From Chloroflexi bacterium ADurb.Bin180 (lineage in GTDB: Bacteria > Chloroflexota > Anaerolineae > UBA2200): a stretch of 48,673 bases of DNA. The position numbers and the translations under genes were made by a program. The notes beneath the pieces are model-generated. The model worked only from the letters and a program-made list of their open reading frames with translations. It ran no database searches and was not told the DNA's origin. The first letter of the stretch is position 1. The number at the start of each line of letters is the position of its first letter. The stretch is taken from the NCBI GenBank assembly GCA_002070215.1, contig MWCV01000018.1:1-48673 (forward strand). The letters run 5' to 3'. Shown here in pieces: positions 22,659 through 31,562 of the stretch.

Positions 22659-23923
22659 AGCTCCTCATAGACCTGAATGATTTGCTCGGCGACATTCGGC
22701 CAGGTGTAGGTGAGTGCGTGCGCCCGCGCGTTGGCGCCCAGTCTCTCACGCAAGTCGGCGTCGAGCAGTACCTGGCGCAGCTTGTCAGCCAGGGCATCGG
22801 GATCGCCGGCCGGAACCAGCAGCCCGGTCACGTTGTCTTCGATGGTGTGCATCAACCCGCCGACGCGCGACGCGATCACCGGAGCGCCGCAAGCCATCGC
22901 CTCCAGCGCCACCAGGCCAAAGGACTCGTAATGCGAAGGCACGACGACCACCTCGGCTGCCGAGTAGTACTGGGCCAGCGTGTCCTGCGCCCGTGAGCCA
23001 AGAAAAACCACGAGGTCGTCCAGCCCTACTTCCTTCTTCAGTTTGTCCAGACACTCGATTTCATTCTCGAGTGCGTCGCTGTCCTCGTCAACGTCTCCGC
23101 CGATCACTGCCAGACAGGTGCCCTTGACCAACTCTGGCTCGAGGTCGGTGAGCTTGCACATGGCACGCACCAGAGTATCCAGTCCCTTCAGCGGGTCGAG
23201 CCGACCGACGAACAGCACCAGGCGGCACACTCCGGGAAGGTCAAGCCCTATGGCGCGCCTGGCTTCGGCCTGTGGAATGGGATGGAACATCTCCGGGTCG
23301 ACACCCAGAGGGATGACGCGGATGCGGTCCGGATCAGCTCCGTAGAGTTCGATGGTCTGTTGCCGGTCGAGAGGGGTTGCGGCGATGATGCGGTCCAGAC
23401 TGGAGACAAGCTCGCTTTCTACCTGGATGCGAACGTCGGTCTCTTTCTCCTCTGGACTGCGGGCTACCGTGTCCTTCATCTTGCCCAGGGTATGGAACAT
23501 GTGCACCGTGGGCACGGAATGACGGTGCGAGAACTCGCGTGCGACCCAGCCCGAAAGCCAGTAATGGCTGTGCAACACATCGTAGGTGATGCCTTCCTGC
23601 TCGGCCATCGCCTCCATCCCCGAGAGAAACTCGGGCAGGTGTGAAAAGACCAGGTTCTTGCTGTAGGGTTCTTCCGGGCCCGCCGGCAAGTGGATCACCC
23701 GCACGTTCGGCCAGGGATGGACGATGCGATCCCGGGCGGCATCCTGAGAGCGGGTGTAGATGTCGACCACCAGGCCCCTTGCGCCCAACTCGCGCGATAG
23801 CTCGCGGACGTAGACGTTCATACCGCCTGTCTCCTTGCCGCCCAGAGCGGCCAGGGGGCAGGTATGAACGCTGAGCATGGCAATGCGGCGCGGATACCTG
23901 GAACGTTTGCCTGGACGGGTCAC
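22646..23923 (-). CDS. GT4 glycosyltransferase resembling MshA / sucrose-phosphate synthase
   Basis: A 425-residue GT-B fold retaining glycosyltransferase. The N-terminal domain has SVHTCPLA, GGMNVYVREL (about 33-42), VDIYTR, HSHYWLSG and HTLGKMKD, which closely follow MshA, the enzyme that joins UDP-GlcNAc to inositol phosphate in mycothiol synthesis. The C-terminal domain has FVGRLDPLKG and the nucleotide-sugar motif HYESFGLVALEAMACG with E-x7-E. The acceptor is unknown: inositol phosphate (MshA) and malate (BshA) are options, and sucrose-phosphate synthases share part of the motif set. GTG 23923 has AAGGAG 4 nt upstream. Operonic with the deacetylase. Confidence 0.88.
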   Translation of the reverse strand: MTRPGKRSRYPRRIAMLSVHTCPLAALGGKETGGMNVYVRELSRELGARGLVVDIYTRSQDAARDRIVHPWPNVRVIHLPAGPEEPYSKNLVFSHLPEFLSGMEAMAEQEGITYDVLHSHYWLSGWVAREFSHRHSVPTVHMFHTLGKMKDTVARSPEEKETDVRIQVESELVSSLDRIIAATPLDRQQTIELYGADPDRIRVIPLGVDPEMFHPIPQAEARRAIGLDLPGVCRLVLFVGRLDPLKGLDTLVRAMCKLTDLEPELVKGTCLAVIGGDVDEDSDALENEIECLDKLKKEVGLDDLVVFLGSRAQDTLAQYYSAAEVVVVPSHYESFGLVALEAMACGAPVIASRVGGLMHTIEDNVTGLLVPAGDPDALADKLRQVLLDADLRERLGANARAHALTYTWPNVAEQIIQVYEELCKS

Positions 23924-23947
23924 CGTACTCCTTGTCCCGAAAGGTAG

Positions 23948-23986
23948 CGGTCGCTGCCCTCACGGTTGGCGCGAAGGCAGCGACCG
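23948..23986 (-). other. Hairpin upstream of the MshA-like gene
   Basis: CGGTCGCTGCC and its exact reverse complement form an 11-bp stem around a 17-nt loop, ending about 25 bp before the GTG start. It may be a second terminator for gap or a leader structure for the glycosyltransferase mRNA. Confidence 0.5.
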
Positions 23987-24024
23987 TATGCTGCTGACTG
24001 GCCGGAAGGTGCAGTAAGGCAGAA

Positions 24025-24061
24025 GCCCCGGGGAGAGGGCGAGAGCCGCGCTCCCCGGGGC
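24025..24061 (-). terminator. Putative terminator after gap
   Basis: CTCCCCGGGGC pairs with GCCCCGGGGAG (11-bp perfect stem, 15-nt loop), beginning 10 bp after the gap stop in the reading direction. The following bases TTCTGCCTTAC give only a weak T run. Confidence 0.6.
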
Positions 24062-24070
24062 AGCGTTGAA

Positions 24071-25180
<1,110 letters not shown>

Positions 25181-26473
25181 CTAACGCCTCGCTTTCGATC
25201 CCGCCTGAATCTTGAGCAGCTCGCTGGCCAGCTTGGCTGGATCGTGGCGCCAGGGCCTTTCCAGGTCGACTACATCCGCCGACCAGGTAGGTACGGTACC
25301 CTCGTCACCCGGCTGAACCATGACCGAGTTCCAGGTGGTGGGCAGGGTCACGTCCAAACGGTTGTTGGCCAGCACATAATCGAACAGGTCATTGCCAACG
25401 TGGCTCTCGATGGCCCGAACGTGATCGACTACTGTATATCCATCTGTCTCGCCCGGCTGCGTGGCCACGTTGCACACATAGACCTTGATCGCATCCGAAG
25501 CGCGGATGGCTGCGGCGATGTCCCTCACCAGCAGGTTGGGCAAGATGCTGGTATAGAGGCTGCCAGGCCCAACCACGATCACATCGGCGCCCAGCAGAGC
25601 CTGCACCGCCTCGCCATACCCCCGGACATCATCCGGCTGCAGAAACACGCGCTCAATGGGTACGCCAGCCCGCGGTATCTGCGACTCGCCCTGAATCTGA
25701 TGCTGAGCGCCCGCGACTTCGGCACAGAGCGTGACGCTCTGCATCGTCGAAGGCAGCACGCGGCCCCGCACTGCCAGAACCTTGCTCGACTGGCGGATCG
25801 CCTGAGCAAAGTCGCCGGTGACCCCGGTCATCGCCGCGATGAACAGGTTGCCAAAGCTATGCCCGTCGAGTCCCACACCCTGCCCGAAGCGATACTGGAA
25901 CAGCAGGGCCATAAGCGGTTCTGCCTCGGCCAGAGCGCTGATGCAGCTCCGCAGGTCTCCGGGGGGCAGCAGTCCCAGCTCCTGCCTCAGTCTGCCCGAG
26001 CTGCCGCCGTCGTCCGCCACCGTCACGATGGCAGTGAGATTGTCCGTTCGTTCCTTCAGGCCCCGGAGCAGGGTCGACTGTCCCGTGCCGCCGCCGATGG
26101 CCACCATTTTCGGACCGCGATGCCTTACGCGCCGACGATAGACGGCGTCGACAAGGCGGCCCTGACCCTCATCATAGAACACGGTCACCAGAGAGTGGCT
26201 CAGCCGGTAGACGGCCACGGCCACGCACGCCGTGCCCAGCAGTGCCAGCAACAGTCCACGGACAGAGCGCGGCAGGAATTGCAGGGTGACGTTGTAGGCG
26301 ATGGGCGACGCCGCCCCGGTGAATTCCAGCGCGCGGTACATCTGGACGTAGAAAAAGCTCACGCCCAGGCTCAGCAGCAGCAACCCCAGACCCAGCAGGG
26401 CCAGCCAGCGCTTGACGCCCATGCCTGGGTAGAGCCACTTCCATGCTGAGGTCAGTCTCTCGCGCAGACGCAC
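25181..26473 (-). CDS. Membrane-anchored YvcK/CofD-like gluconeogenesis factor
   Basis: The YvcK family binds UDP-sugars and supports growth on gluconeogenic carbon and cell-wall synthesis. This 430-residue version has two N-terminal membrane segments (about 20-42 and 70-90) not found in Bacillus YvcK. A CofD-like domain follows, with KMVAIGGGTGQSTLLRGLK, TVADDGGSSGRLR, PPGDLRSCI, DGHSFGNLFIAA and GPGSLYTSILPNLLV. GTG 26473 is preferred because the N-terminal basic residues and membrane segment begin there and GGAG-rich sequence lies upstream. It has a good promoter and is followed by gap, which fits a link to central carbon flux. Confidence 0.9.
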   Translation of the reverse strand: MRLRERLTSAWKWLYPGMGVKRWLALLGLGLLLLSLGVSFFYVQMYRALEFTGAASPIAYNVTLQFLPRSVRGLLLALLGTACVAVAVYRLSHSLVTVFYDEGQGRLVDAVYRRRVRHRGPKMVAIGGGTGQSTLLRGLKERTDNLTAIVTVADDGGSSGRLRQELGLLPPGDLRSCISALAEAEPLMALLFQYRFGQGVGLDGHSFGNLFIAAMTGVTGDFAQAIRQSSKVLAVRGRVLPSTMQSVTLCAEVAGAQHQIQGESQIPRAGVPIERVFLQPDDVRGYGEAVQALLGADVIVVGPGSLYTSILPNLLVRDIAAAIRASDAIKVYVCNVATQPGETDGYTVVDHVRAIESHVGNDLFDYVLANNRLDVTLPTTWNSVMVQPGDEGTVPTWSADVVDLERPWRHDPAKLASELLKIQAGSKARR

Positions 26474-26500
26474 TGCTCCACCCCTCCCCAAAACCAAACC

Positions 26501-26529
26501 ATTATAACCCGCGCTTGCCGATGGGTCAA
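26501..26529 (-). promoter_or_regulatory. Promoter of yvcK
   Basis: Reading leftward, TTGACC (26529-26524), a 17-bp spacer and consensus TATAAT (26506-26501), 28 bp upstream of the GTG start. It is divergent from the promoter of the PdtaS-like kinase. Confidence 0.75.
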
Positions 26530-26553
26530 AACCAGTAGCGGCCCGCGTGCCGT

Positions 26554-26581
26554 TTTGCTGCGTGCGGAGTTGGACTATAAT
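26554..26581 (+). promoter_or_regulatory. Promoter of pdtaS-pdtaR
   Basis: A consensus -10 TATAAT at 26576-26581, 42 bp before the kinase ATG, with TTTGCT (26554-26559) as the best -35 at a 16-bp spacing. The -35 is weak. Confidence 0.55.
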
Positions 26582-26623
26582 CGGCTTTGGTCTTGATACC
26601 CTGAAGGAAGAACAACTGATCCA

Positions 26624-28141
26624 ATGAGCACAGCTCAACGGCGAGACACTCCCGAAGACTCACCCGCACCGCCAGGGGCACACCAGGCCGATAGGGACCT
26701 GCTCCGCAGAGTGAAGCAGGCCTTGCCCATAGTGGCTGATCTGAGCCGCAGCGACCTGCTCTTGTATGTTCCTGCCGGCAGCGGTCGGGCCAGGATTGAT
26801 TTCCAGGCCAGGCCACGCTCGATCTTTCCACTCTATGCCAGTGACCTGGAAGGTGGCGTCGTGGACAGCGGTTCGAGCCCGTGGGTCTTTCGGTCACTGT
26901 CGTGCCATCAGAGACGGCGGACTGCACAGAGCGCTCTCGTTGGCGATGTGCCCATCATGCGCGAGATGCTTCCCGTCTGCAACGAGTTGGGAAAGCCCAT
27001 CGCGGCTGTGTCGGTCGAAACCAACCTGCTGGCTCACGAGCGCCACCGGAGGCGCAGCAGTGCATTCCAGCGGGCGCTGCGTCTGCTGCAGGACATGGCT
27101 TTGCGCGGTGAGCTGAACGGGGCGGACAGGCTCTCGCCTTTTGGCGAGCACGACGGCATTGTGGTTATCGACGAGCAGCGACGCATCCGCTATATGAGCG
27201 GAATCGCCACCAACCTGTACCGGCACATCGGCTACATGAGCAATCTGCTGGGGCAGAGTGTGTACGCTGTGGGTACGGCTGACGCGGAACTTGTCGACGC
27301 GGCGCTCAAGAGCGGCACCTGCCTGGAGAGGGAGAACGAGGAGCACGGGCGCGTATGGGTGCGCAAGGTGATTCCCCTGTACGCTCCCCGGTCCAGGTGG
27401 GCATGGCCGCTCACCAGACCGCCTGGCCCGCCTTGCCCTCCAGGGGCTGTTCTCACCGGGGCGCTGTGGACCATTCACGATGCCACGGAGGCTCGTGAGA
27501 AGGAAAGCGAGCTCGAGGCCAAGAACGCGATGGTTCAGGAGATCCACCATCGCGTCAAGAACAACCTGCAGGCCATCGCCTCGTTGCTGCGCATGCAGGC
27601 GCGGCGGGCGACCCGGCCAGAGGTGCAGCAGGCGCTCGACGAGTCGGTCAACCGCATAATGAGCGTGGCAGTGGTGCACGAGTTTCTATCGTGCATCAAT
27701 GCCAGCGTCATCGACGTGCACGAAGTTGCGCAGCGCATCGTCGATCAGATGACGCAGAGCCTGGTGGACCCCGGCAAGGCGATTCGGTTCGAATTGCGTG
27801 GAACATCGATCTACCTTTCGGCTCAGCAGGCCACAACCTGCGCACTGGTGGTGAACGAGTTGCTGCAGAACGCGGTGGAGCACGGCTACGGAGATCGCGA
27901 CGTGGGGCTGGTGACAATCGAGCTGGCCGATGATGGTGAATGGGTAACCATCATCGTTGGCGACGACGGCGCCGGCCTGCCAGACAACTTTGACGTCAAC
28001 GAAGATGGCGGTCTCGGGCTGCGCATCGTGCGTTCGTTGGTGCAGGGCGACCTGAAGGGCCGTTTCGAAATCAAAGAAGAACAAGGGGTAAAGGCCATTG
28101 TGACCTTCCCCAAGACACCATTGGGAGGTTTGAAGAGTTGA
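26624..28141 (+). CDS. pdtaS: PdtaS-type cytosolic sensor histidine kinase
   Basis: A 505-residue soluble kinase. The N-terminal region (about 20-150) matches the histidine-kinase N-terminal sensor domain of PdtaS, including SDLLLYVP, ARPRSIFPLY and MREMLPVCNELGKPIAAVSVETNLLA. A PAS-like domain follows (about 175-290, GIVVIDEQRRIRYMS). A HisKA_2 domain contains EIHHRVKNNLQAIASLLRMQ with the phospho-acceptor His at 308 or 309, then HATPase_c with VVNELLQNAVEHGYG and GLGLRIVRSLV. A Pro-rich insertion (PPGPPCPPG) lies near residue 270. The next gene, an ANTAR regulator, overlaps its stop as TTGA, the PdtaS/PdtaR arrangement. Confidence 0.93.
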   Translation: MSTAQRRDTPEDSPAPPGAHQADRDLLRRVKQALPIVADLSRSDLLLYVPAGSGRARIDFQARPRSIFPLYASDLEGGVVDSGSSPWVFRSLSCHQRRRTAQSALVGDVPIMREMLPVCNELGKPIAAVSVETNLLAHERHRRRSSAFQRALRLLQDMALRGELNGADRLSPFGEHDGIVVIDEQRRIRYMSGIATNLYRHIGYMSNLLGQSVYAVGTADAELVDAALKSGTCLERENEEHGRVWVRKVIPLYAPRSRWAWPLTRPPGPPCPPGAVLTGALWTIHDATEAREKESELEAKNAMVQEIHHRVKNNLQAIASLLRMQARRATRPEVQQALDESVNRIMSVAVVHEFLSCINASVIDVHEVAQRIVDQMTQSLVDPGKAIRFELRGTSIYLSAQQATTCALVVNELLQNAVEHGYGDRDVGLVTIELADDGEWVTIIVGDDGAGLPDNFDVNEDGGLGLRIVRSLVQGDLKGRFEIKEEQGVKAIVTFPKTPLGGLKS

Positions 28142-28767
28142 AACGAACAAGGATCCTTATCGCTGACGATGAATCATTGATCCTGATGGATTTGCGCGAG
28201 ATGTTGACCAATCTCGGGTATCTGGTGGTGGGTGAGGCCAACGACGGCCGCAGCGCCGTCAATATGGCGCGGGAGCTGCGACCCGACCTGGTGCTGATGG
28301 ATATCAAGATGCCCGATATGGATGGCGTCGAGGCGGCCAAGATCCTGACCTCAGAAAAGGTCGCACCGGTGCTCCTCCTGACTGCCTACAGCCAGCAAGA
28401 GCTCATCGACCGGGCGCGTGAAGCAGGCGTGGTGGGCTACCTGGTCAAGCCCTTCCGCGAGTCCAACCTCGCGCCGGCCATCCAGATCACGCTGGCGCGC
28501 TTTGAAGAGTTCCGCGCGGTGCAGAAGGAAGCGGATGACCTCAAGGATGCACTTGAGACCCGCAAGATTGTCGACCGTGCCAAAGGCATCCTGATGGATA
28601 CCCAGAACCTGAGTGAACAGGAAGCCTTCCGGCGAATTCAAAAGATGAGTATGAACACGCGTCGCCCGATGAAGGATATCGCCGAGGCGATTATCCTGGC
28701 CTCTGAAATGAAGCACGACGAATCGGCTGCCCCGCACGGTGAGGGCACACCCCCAACAGCGGCCTAG
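28138..28767 (+). CDS. pdtaR: PdtaR-type response regulator with ANTAR RNA-binding domain
   Basis: A 209-residue regulator: a receiver (about 5-118) with IADDES, the phospho-acceptor Asp55 in LMDIKMPDMDG, LLLTAYS and YLVKPF, then a coiled linker and an ANTAR domain (about 130-190) with ALETRKIVDRAKGILM and EQEAFRRIQKMSMNTRRPM. ANTAR domains bind paired stem-loops in mRNA and prevent terminator formation, so this system acts after transcription starts. The TTG start at 28138 overlaps the kinase stop, preceded by GGGAGG. No clear ANTAR target (tandem six-base loops with A1 and G4) was found nearby. Confidence 0.94.
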   Translation: MKRTRILIADDESLILMDLREMLTNLGYLVVGEANDGRSAVNMARELRPDLVLMDIKMPDMDGVEAAKILTSEKVAPVLLLTAYSQQELIDRAREAGVVGYLVKPFRESNLAPAIQITLARFEEFRAVQKEADDLKDALETRKIVDRAKGILMDTQNLSEQEAFRRIQKMSMNTRRPMKDIAEAIILASEMKHDESAAPHGEGTPPTAA

Positions 28768-28770
28768 GCC

Positions 28771-28846
28771 GGAGCGCGTTCCTCGAATGGCTTACCACGG
28801 GGACGCCGCTCCGTCTCGCCCTGACATTGAGTACAAGCGCTCAGGG
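28771..28846 (+). promoter_or_regulatory. Two stem-loops between pdtaR and the O-antigen ligase gene, the second covering its ribosome-binding site
   Basis: The first pairs GGAGCG (28771-28776) with CGCTCC (28807-28812). The second pairs CCCTGA (28819-28824) with TCAGGG (28841-28846), and the 3' arm contains part of the GGGAGG Shine-Dalgarno (28844-28849) of the next gene. An inner TGAG/CTCA pairing competes with it. Folding could limit translation of the ligase. Stems are short, so this is tentative. Confidence 0.4.
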
Positions 28847-28851
28847 AGGCC

Positions 28852-30351
28852 ATGAGCAAGACACCGAGTCTCGAATCAAGGCCCCTGGCTTCGAAGGCGG
28901 CGCTCGGAGTCGTGATCGTCATACTGGGAGCTGCCCTGGCAGTGCTGCCCATCAAATGGGCAGCACTGCTGCTAATCGGCAGCATTGCTGGTGTCGGGGC
29001 TCTGATTCGCCCTGCTCTGACTCTCTGTCTGCTTCCGTTTGCTGTGCCTTTCGGCTTGCTGCGGGAGGTTACGCTCGGCCCCATCTCGGTAGGCGGGGCC
29101 GAGCTGCTGCTGGCAGTGCTCGTCGGAACCTGGCTGGCCCAGAGCGTGAGCCGGCGCCGTATCGTGGTCCCCCGCGCTCCGCTGATGCTTCCTCTGGCCA
29201 TCTTTCTCGCTGCGCTGCTCCTTTCGGTGCTCGCCGCGACGTCGCTTGAGCTGAGTGGCAAAGAGATCGTCAAGTGGGTCGAGGTGATGCTCATCTACGG
29301 GCTGGTGGCGCAGGAGGCCGATGACCGCCTCGGCAGATGGATCGTGTGGGCGATGCTCGCGGCGGCCAGCGCCGAGGCGGCTCTGGGCATCTATCAGTTC
29401 CTCTTCCGTGTGGGGCCAGAGGGGTTTGTGCTCTTTGGGCGCTTTATGCGCTCCTATGGCCACTTTGCGCAGCCCAACCCCTTTGCGGGCTACCTGGGGC
29501 TGTGCTTCCCGCTGGCCTATGCACTGTCGCTGGACACGCTGCCGCGACTGGCAAGGGTCCTCCGCGGCCAGGCGAGTCAACTGCCGGCCGCGCTGCTACC
29601 CCTCGCCGCCGCGGCGGTGACCGGCGCGGCGATGCTCACGAGCTGGTCACGCGGGGCCTGGGTTGGCTTGGCAGCCAGCGTGGCCACGGTCACCCTGCTG
29701 CGCAGCCGTCGGGCGCTGCTGCTCAGTGGGCTGGCGGGCGTGTGCCTCGCGCTGGTGCTGGCGATGGGTGGGGGACGTTTCATCCCCGCGGCTCTTGTGC
29801 AGCGTACTGCGAACCTGATCCCCCTGGCCAGCGGCGTAGACCTGGCCCACGTGGAAGTTAACGATGCCAACTGGGCTATCCTCGAACGAATGGCCCACTG
29901 GCAGGCCGCAGCCGCGATGTTCAACGACCACCCCTGGTTGGGAGTGGGTACAGGCAACTACCCGGTTGCCTATCCGCGCTACGCGGTCGGCCGTTGGCGT
30001 GATCCGCTGGGACACGCGCACAACTATTACCTCAACGTTGCCGCCGAGGCCGGGCTGGTGGGCTTTGTGGCCTATGTGCTTCTGGTGACGGCGTGCTTGC
30101 TCGAAGCATGGCGTGTGATCCGCCGCACGCGCGGCACGGGTTGGTGGAACGCGGTCGCGCTCGGCGTCCTGGGCATTTTGGTGCACCTCAGCGTGCACAA
30201 CCTCTTCGACAACCTCTACGTGCACAGCATGAACGTTCAGCTCGGCCTGGCCCTCGGACTGCTGGTTCTGGCCGACCGGTACGGCCGCCCGAGCGTCGAG
30301 CCGCCCGCGGCCGGCGGTGAGCAACCAGAGCAGGCCACACCATGCGCATAG
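28852..30351 (+). CDS. O-antigen ligase/polymerase-like membrane protein (Wzy/WaaL superfamily)
   Basis: A 499-residue protein with about 11-12 membrane segments. The large extracytoplasmic loop contains HPWLGVGTGNYPVAYPRYA followed by GHAHNYYLNVAAEAGLVGF, the signature of the Wzy_C superfamily that polymerises or ligates surface polysaccharides or glycosylates proteins. The N-terminal half also shows FAQPNPFAGYLGLCFPLA, typical of this group. The start ATG has GGGAGG 2 nt upstream. It overlaps the following GT4 glycosyltransferase gene by 10 bp, so both probably act on the same surface glycan. Ligase versus polymerase cannot be told from sequence. Confidence 0.88.
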   Translation: MSKTPSLESRPLASKAALGVVIVILGAALAVLPIKWAALLLIGSIAGVGALIRPALTLCLLPFAVPFGLLREVTLGPISVGGAELLLAVLVGTWLAQSVSRRRIVVPRAPLMLPLAIFLAALLLSVLAATSLELSGKEIVKWVEVMLIYGLVAQEADDRLGRWIVWAMLAAASAEAALGIYQFLFRVGPEGFVLFGRFMRSYGHFAQPNPFAGYLGLCFPLAYALSLDTLPRLARVLRGQASQLPAALLPLAAAAVTGAAMLTSWSRGAWVGLAASVATVTLLRSRRALLLSGLAGVCLALVLAMGGGRFIPAALVQRTANLIPLASGVDLAHVEVNDANWAILERMAHWQAAAAMFNDHPWLGVGTGNYPVAYPRYAVGRWRDPLGHAHNYYLNVAAEAGLVGFVAYVLLVTACLLEAWRVIRRTRGTGWWNAVALGVLGILVHLSVHNLFDNLYVHSMNVQLGLALGLLVLADRYGRPSVEPPAAGGEQPEQATPCA

Positions 30352-31472
30352 GCATTGACTACACCGCCGCAGTGAATCAGGGCGCCGGCATCGGGCGCTA
30401 CGCGCGCCAGATGACCCGGGCCTTGCTGGAACTGGACCGGGAGAATGAGTACGTTCTCTTTGTTCCCACTGCATCGCCGGAGGCCTCCCGGGCGTCGGAG
30501 TCAGCGATTGTTGGTCAGGCCAACGTCAGTCTGGCGCGCTTGCCCGTGTCGGAACGTGCGCTGGTCGCGCTGTGGCACCGCCTGAGGGTGCCCGTGCCAG
30601 TCGAGCTCTTCAGCGGGCGGCTGGATGTGTTCCATTCGCCCGATTTCGCACTTGCGCCGGTGCTCAGGGCACGCACCCTGGTCACGGTGCACGATCTCTC
30701 GTTTAGGCGCGTTCCCGAGTGTTTTAAATCGGCTCTGCTGTCCTATCTCAACCGCGTGGTGCCGCGCTCCGTGGCCAGGGCAGACATCGTGCTGGCCGAT
30801 TCAGAATCCACCAGGAACGATGCCATCGAATTGCTCCGTCTGGCCCCGGAGCGGGTGTTTGTCGTCTACGCCGGAGTCGATAGCAGGTTCCGCCGCGTGA
30901 CTGACCAGGGCCTCCTCGAGGACGTTCGAAGTAGATACTCGCTGCCGGGGCGCTTTGTGCTAAGTGTCGGCACCCTGCAGCCACGCAAGAACTATGTGCG
31001 GCTGATCGAAGCGTTTTCGCGCTTGAGCGACGTCGAGGACGTCAGCCTGGTGATCAGTGGCGCTCGCGGCTGGCTCTACGAGGAAATCTTTCGGCGGGTG
31101 GAGGAACTGGGCCTGAGCTCGCGGGTGCTCTTCCCCGGCTATGTGGCCGAGGCTGACCTGCCGGCGCTGTACTCGCTGTCCGAGGTATTTGCCTTTCCGT
31201 CTCTGTACGAGGGCTTTGGGCTGCCGCCTCTGGAAGCGATGGCCTGCGGCACGCCCGTCGTGGTATCGCGGGCCTCCTCGCTGCCCGAGGTGGTAGGCAA
31301 CGCGGGCTGTCTGGTCGATCCGCTGAGCGTGGAGGAGATTGCCGGCACCCTGCAGGCGTTGCTGGATTCGCCGGCCCGCAGAGCTGACCTCGCCGAGCAA
31401 GGCGTGGCACAGGCGGCGCGTTTCACCTGGTCTGAAGCTGCCCGGGTGTTGCTCGGTCTGTACCGCGGCTGA
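30342..31472 (+). CDS. GT4-family glycosyltransferase
   Basis: A 376-residue GT-B enzyme. N-terminal acceptor domain: IDYTAAVNQGAGIGRYAR, DVFHSPDF, VTVHDLSFRRVPECF. C-terminal donor domain: SVGTLQPRKNYVRLIEAF and FPSLYEGFGLPPLEAMACGTPVV with the retaining E-x7-E motif. The pattern is that of mannosyl- or rhamnosyltransferases of polysaccharide assembly; donor and acceptor are unknown. The ATG overlaps the end of the ligase-like gene, suggesting a two-gene surface-glycan unit. Confidence 0.92.
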   Translation: MRIGIDYTAAVNQGAGIGRYARQMTRALLELDRENEYVLFVPTASPEASRASESAIVGQANVSLARLPVSERALVALWHRLRVPVPVELFSGRLDVFHSPDFALAPVLRARTLVTVHDLSFRRVPECFKSALLSYLNRVVPRSVARADIVLADSESTRNDAIELLRLAPERVFVVYAGVDSRFRRVTDQGLLEDVRSRYSLPGRFVLSVGTLQPRKNYVRLIEAFSRLSDVEDVSLVISGARGWLYEEIFRRVEELGLSSRVLFPGYVAEADLPALYSLSEVFAFPSLYEGFGLPPLEAMACGTPVVVSRASSLPEVVGNAGCLVDPLSVEEIAGTLQALLDSPARRADLAEQGVAQAARFTWSEAARVLLGLYRG

Positions 31473-31478
31473 TCCAGG

Positions 31479-31507
31479 TTGTTCTCTAGGTGACTCTGGG
31501 TTACAAT
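31479..31507 (+). promoter_or_regulatory. Promoter of the aminotransferase gene
   Basis: TTGTTC (31479-31484), a 17-bp spacer and TACAAT (31502-31507), 55 bp before the ATG. Same -35 variant as the promoter of the OmpR-type regulator. Confidence 0.65.
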
Positions 31508-31562
31508 TGGACTAGGCCCCTCATTGCTGAGAGCGGCCCAGCAAACCGTCAAGGAGGAGTAT

